A stretch of DNA of 64,000 nucleotides, taken from the NCBI GenBank assembly GCA_946480085.1, contig CAMLHZ010000001.1:62001-126000 (forward strand). Direction: 5' to 3'. Every line of letters begins with the position of its first letter. Position 1 is the stretch's first letter. Shown one piece after another: positions 61,595 through 64,000 of the stretch. The position numbers were made by a program, and so were the translations under genes. This DNA comes from an uncultured Flavobacteriales bacterium (GTDB taxonomy: Bacteria; Bacteroidota; Bacteroidia; Flavobacteriales; Crocinitomicaceae). The notes beneath the pieces are model-generated. The model saw only the letters and a list, made by a program, of their open reading frames with translations. It was not told where the DNA came from and searched no databases.

Positions 61595-63655
61595 CTATTT
61601 CATCAATTTTATAGTTGTTTTTGTTTCCGAAGTGCTCAATTCCAACCAGTAAAGTCCGGATTTTAACTCACTCAAATTCTCAAGGGAATACGCACCATCT
61701 TTAAAATCTGTTGCCGTCTTTACTTCCTCACGAACCACGCGCCCGGATGCATCAACTAAGCGAACAACCAAATCTCCGGTTACTGGCTTAGCAGTTTCAA
61801 TCAAAACTGTAGAAACAAATGGATTGGGATAAACATCCACATTCAAGGTAAATTCATTGACTCCAGTGAAGCTGCAACCGTTCAGGTTTCCAGGTAAATT
61901 CGCGTCTAACCAAGTTAATCTGCGAGCATACCAATCTTTCAAACGTTGAACTTCTTCAGCATACGTTTGACTAGGAGCCTGAACTTCCGGTGTTCCTGTT
62001 GCAGAACCCATGTGTCCCCAAACCTTATAATGCCACGTTTGACTTTCAGCTACTTTAGAAGCTACAGCATCAATTGCCGCATTGATCTCTGCTTGACTCC
62101 AAATGGTTCTTCTGAAATCTTCGTAACGGCATCTGACCAAATTGGCAAAGGTTGTATCCTGAAGTAAACGAATATACCAACCTGGTGCATTCACGTCCTG
62201 ATCAACTTCACCGTACATGAATTGACTTCCATCTTCGGAGTCGCCCCACATGTCTTTTTGCGACCAATCGAAATCCCAAACTGGACCAGCTTTCAACTTG
62301 CGAACTGTTCCATCAGTTTTGTCTTTATCTTTTGAGAAGAAACGGCTTTTCTTGAATCCGTCCACGTTTCTAGTTAATTCATTTACCAACAGATAATCTG
62401 CGAAACTTTCGTCTCCGATATAAGCGTTATAACCTAATAAAGCATCGTCGAAGTCTACTCCATAAAGTGCATTTTCAAAATCATCAATAAAACCATGAAT
62501 GTAGCTTAACTGCTGTGGCATCAGATCTTCCATTTTTGGTTCTACATGCACCATGTGGATGTCTAATCCGGGAAAACCAATTGGTGAATGCGAAAGCTGC
62601 CATGAATTGCTGTTATCCCAATAATCTATCTTCAAAATGTACCCACCTGAATTGTCTGGATAAGTGATTTCTGTTGGTTCCAATTTATCAATGTCAATTC
62701 GTCCACCATCGCGCTTGATTTTCTCGCAGAACAAATAAATTCCGTGATATTCACCGTTCATTACCACATCTACCAATTGCGAGCGAACGGCATAATGTCC
62801 TAAACTATCGAACCATGAAAACGGTAAAATGTTTCTTGCAAATGATTTGTCATTGTAATTGGCAAGCAGCACCCAATCATTATCTCTCGACATTCCAAAA
62901 AATGAAGTGTCGATTGCATTTCCATTGACATCCCAGGTTTCAAATCCGTAAGGTTTTTGTGGCAAACTAGCAGAATAATTTCCTCGGTATTCAATTCCAA
63001 TTTTTCCATCGTATTCGGGAGTATCGGTCAAATGATTTCTAATACCTGTACCATTATTGATGATACGCATATCCGCCATTACCTTTGGATCATTCGAAAT
63101 GATGTTCCCGTTGGTATTGATATCTACAATTGGTAACCAAGATTCCGTAAAAGAAAAATAACTCGCTGGATTATTCCCAAAAGTAATACTGAAAGAATTC
63201 ACGGTTCCTTCATCAGCTCCATAATTGTCGTTTACTCGTAAATGCCATGTTCCGTTTGGATTTTGGTTATTATTCACCAATCCCATTTGTCCAGTTGGCT
63301 TGAATGTTCCGGTAAAAGGAGCATTGCTGGCGCCAAATGTCAATGAACCATTGTCGTTTACACAGGTATTGGTGAAATTTTGTCCGCCACCACCAACATT
63401 TGCGAATAACACTCCTGCAGTTCCGTCGGGTGCAACGATCCAAACGGTTACATCAGCATCGTAAGTATGCGTGATATTTACACAAACCGTTTCCAAGCCA
63501 AAATTGGCAGTATCAATAGCATTCGGTAAGCCGCTAACCACAATAGGAATATCAATGGTTTGATTGTCATAAATGTTTCCGGTACCGCCGTTAAAAGTTT
63601 GGGCATTTACAAAACCCGTTGCGCAAAGCAAAATAGAGAGTAGCGTTTTTTTCAT
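61595..63655 (-). CDS. CotH-kinase-family T9SS protein with P-domain, 686 aa
   Basis: A signal peptide (MKKTLLSILLCATGFVNA) precedes a proprotein-convertase P-domain (about 28-160; HTYDADVTVWIVAPDGT, WHLRVNDNYGADEGTVNSFSITFG). The CotH kinase domain follows (about 200-545), with the signatures DWVLLANYNDKSFARN, GIYLFCEKIKRDGGRIDI, LLVNELTRNVDGFKKSRFF and AGPVWDFDWS. A T9SS sorting domain closes it (YPNPFVSTVLIETAKPV, ending TKTTIKLMK). CotH proteins are atypical kinases; in Bacillus CotH phosphorylates spore-coat proteins, and here the enzyme is exported by T9SS, so it may phosphorylate surface proteins. Substrate unknown. Confidence 0.9.
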   Translation of the reverse strand: MKKTLLSILLCATGFVNAQTFNGGTGNIYDNQTIDIPIVVSGLPNAIDTANFGLETVCVNITHTYDADVTVWIVAPDGTAGVLFANVGGGGQNFTNTCVNDNGSLTFGASNAPFTGTFKPTGQMGLVNNNQNPNGTWHLRVNDNYGADEGTVNSFSITFGNNPASYFSFTESWLPIVDINTNGNIISNDPKVMADMRIINNGTGIRNHLTDTPEYDGKIGIEYRGNYSASLPQKPYGFETWDVNGNAIDTSFFGMSRDNDWVLLANYNDKSFARNILPFSWFDSLGHYAVRSQLVDVVMNGEYHGIYLFCEKIKRDGGRIDIDKLEPTEITYPDNSGGYILKIDYWDNSNSWQLSHSPIGFPGLDIHMVHVEPKMEDLMPQQLSYIHGFIDDFENALYGVDFDDALLGYNAYIGDESFADYLLVNELTRNVDGFKKSRFFSKDKDKTDGTVRKLKAGPVWDFDWSQKDMWGDSEDGSQFMYGEVDQDVNAPGWYIRLLQDTTFANLVRCRYEDFRRTIWSQAEINAAIDAVASKVAESQTWHYKVWGHMGSATGTPEVQAPSQTYAEEVQRLKDWYARRLTWLDANLPGNLNGCSFTGVNEFTLNVDVYPNPFVSTVLIETAKPVTGDLVVRLVDASGRVVREEVKTATDFKDGAYSLENLSELKSGLYWLELSTSETKTTIKLMK

Positions 63656-64000
63656 GGGAGAGTAACAGTATAATTTAACCTAGTTAAACGAATTTAGTTA
63701 ATCTTACCTTAATATTTGCTTAACAGTGAAATATAAAAATCGAAGGTTAATTCCGGAAGGTTATTTAATCGTAAATCGTAGGTTCAGGAGCTACCAACAA
63801 ATCTATCTGTTCCACGCAGCGAACGAATTTATTAGCTGAAAATAAGCAGATTCAAGACCAATTCAGTAAAATCTATACATTTGAGCTTGTTCAAACATGT
63901 TTCTGATGACTTCCAACTTTCTACATTTCTGCTCATTACATCCTTTTTTAATCTTACCATGTTCAATCATCGCTATGTTACTGATTTACCGTTTCGGCAA
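63656..64000. other. Intergenic region at the window end
   Basis: About 345 bases lie upstream of the CotH gene. They are AT-rich and must contain its promoter, but I see no clear -33/-7 pair. No ORF of useful length, tRNA or hairpin is recognisable up to the window end. Confidence 0.4.

Noticed and set aside
61407..61652. Plus-strand 81-residue frame starting VPRAGIEPAHP
   Set aside because: This is the well-known spurious translation of the antisense strand of a class II tRNA gene.

Overview
The window looks like chromosomal DNA from a member of the Bacteroidota, most likely Flavobacteriales near Fluviicola/Crocinitomicaceae. The reasons are the many secreted proteins with C-terminal type IX secretion (T9SS) sorting domains, the SprB-type repeats, a TonB-dependent receptor with an N-terminal carboxypeptidase-regulatory-like domain, a three-subunit succinate dehydrogenase with a single diheme membrane anchor, and promoters of the TTTG/TAnnTTTG (-33/-7) type. 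Base composition is AT-rich throughout. The species placement is inference.

Layout. 1-4.1 kb: a small secreted protein, then a two-gene unit of a PCMD-like secreted protein and a TonB-dependent receptor. 4.1-6.8 kb: a SCO1-like protein flanked by two related palindromic repeats, then an FucP-type MFS transporter with a coiled-coil insert. 6.9-10.8 kb: sdhC-sdhA-sdhB with its own promoter and terminator. 11.1-15.2 kb: a DUF5060-type glycoside-hydrolase-like protein and a PA-domain T9SS protein. 15.3-19.6 kb: a tandem pair of 700-residue MORN/YwqK-repeat proteins. 19.8-23.0 kb: aspS and a PIN-PhoH ATPase. 23.2-36.4 kb: four paralogous SprB-repeat T9SS proteins on the minus strand. 36.5-37.9 kb: radA. 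38.0-44.4 kb: a 1483-residue beta-helix-like T9SS protein with an upstream lipoprotein gene; about 1 kb of this cassette has been tandemly duplicated, leaving a second lipoprotein gene and a 44-codon stump of the large gene. 44.6-47.6 kb: a redoxin and a lysyl-endopeptidase-like protease. 47.7-53.5 kb: a secreted protein, udk, a 1200-residue NtrY-like histidine kinase and RidA on the plus strand. 53.6-58.9 kb: an alpha/beta-hydrolase-like protein, and a hybrid histidine kinase with a sigma54-type response regulator. 58.9-61.3 kb: small membrane proteins, a lipoprotein and a PNPOx-fold protein. 61.4-63.7 kb: tRNA-Leu(CAA) and a CotH-kinase T9SS protein.

The most interesting part is 54.43-55.07 kb. 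Just downstream of the NtrC-type regulator gene lie two identical 15-bp palindromes 20 bp apart. Next come that gene's terminator and a sigma54-like -24/-12 promoter, then about 440 bp with no long ORF but several perfect inverted repeats, and finally a Rho-independent terminator. Immediately after this terminator the next gene has its own housekeeping-type promoter. Read as a unit, this looks like a sigma54-dependent structured RNA (or small-peptide RNA) controlled by the adjacent two-component system. Three TGAAAA half-sites with 19-20 bp spacing also lie just upstream of the kinase gene. I recognise no described system with this layout; the interpretation is inference from sequence.

Other notable points are a recent exact 53-bp tandem duplication that frameshifts a lipoprotein gene, at least five families of intergenic palindromic repeats (one splitting sdhA from sdhB), and unusual insertions in SdhC and in the MFS transporter.
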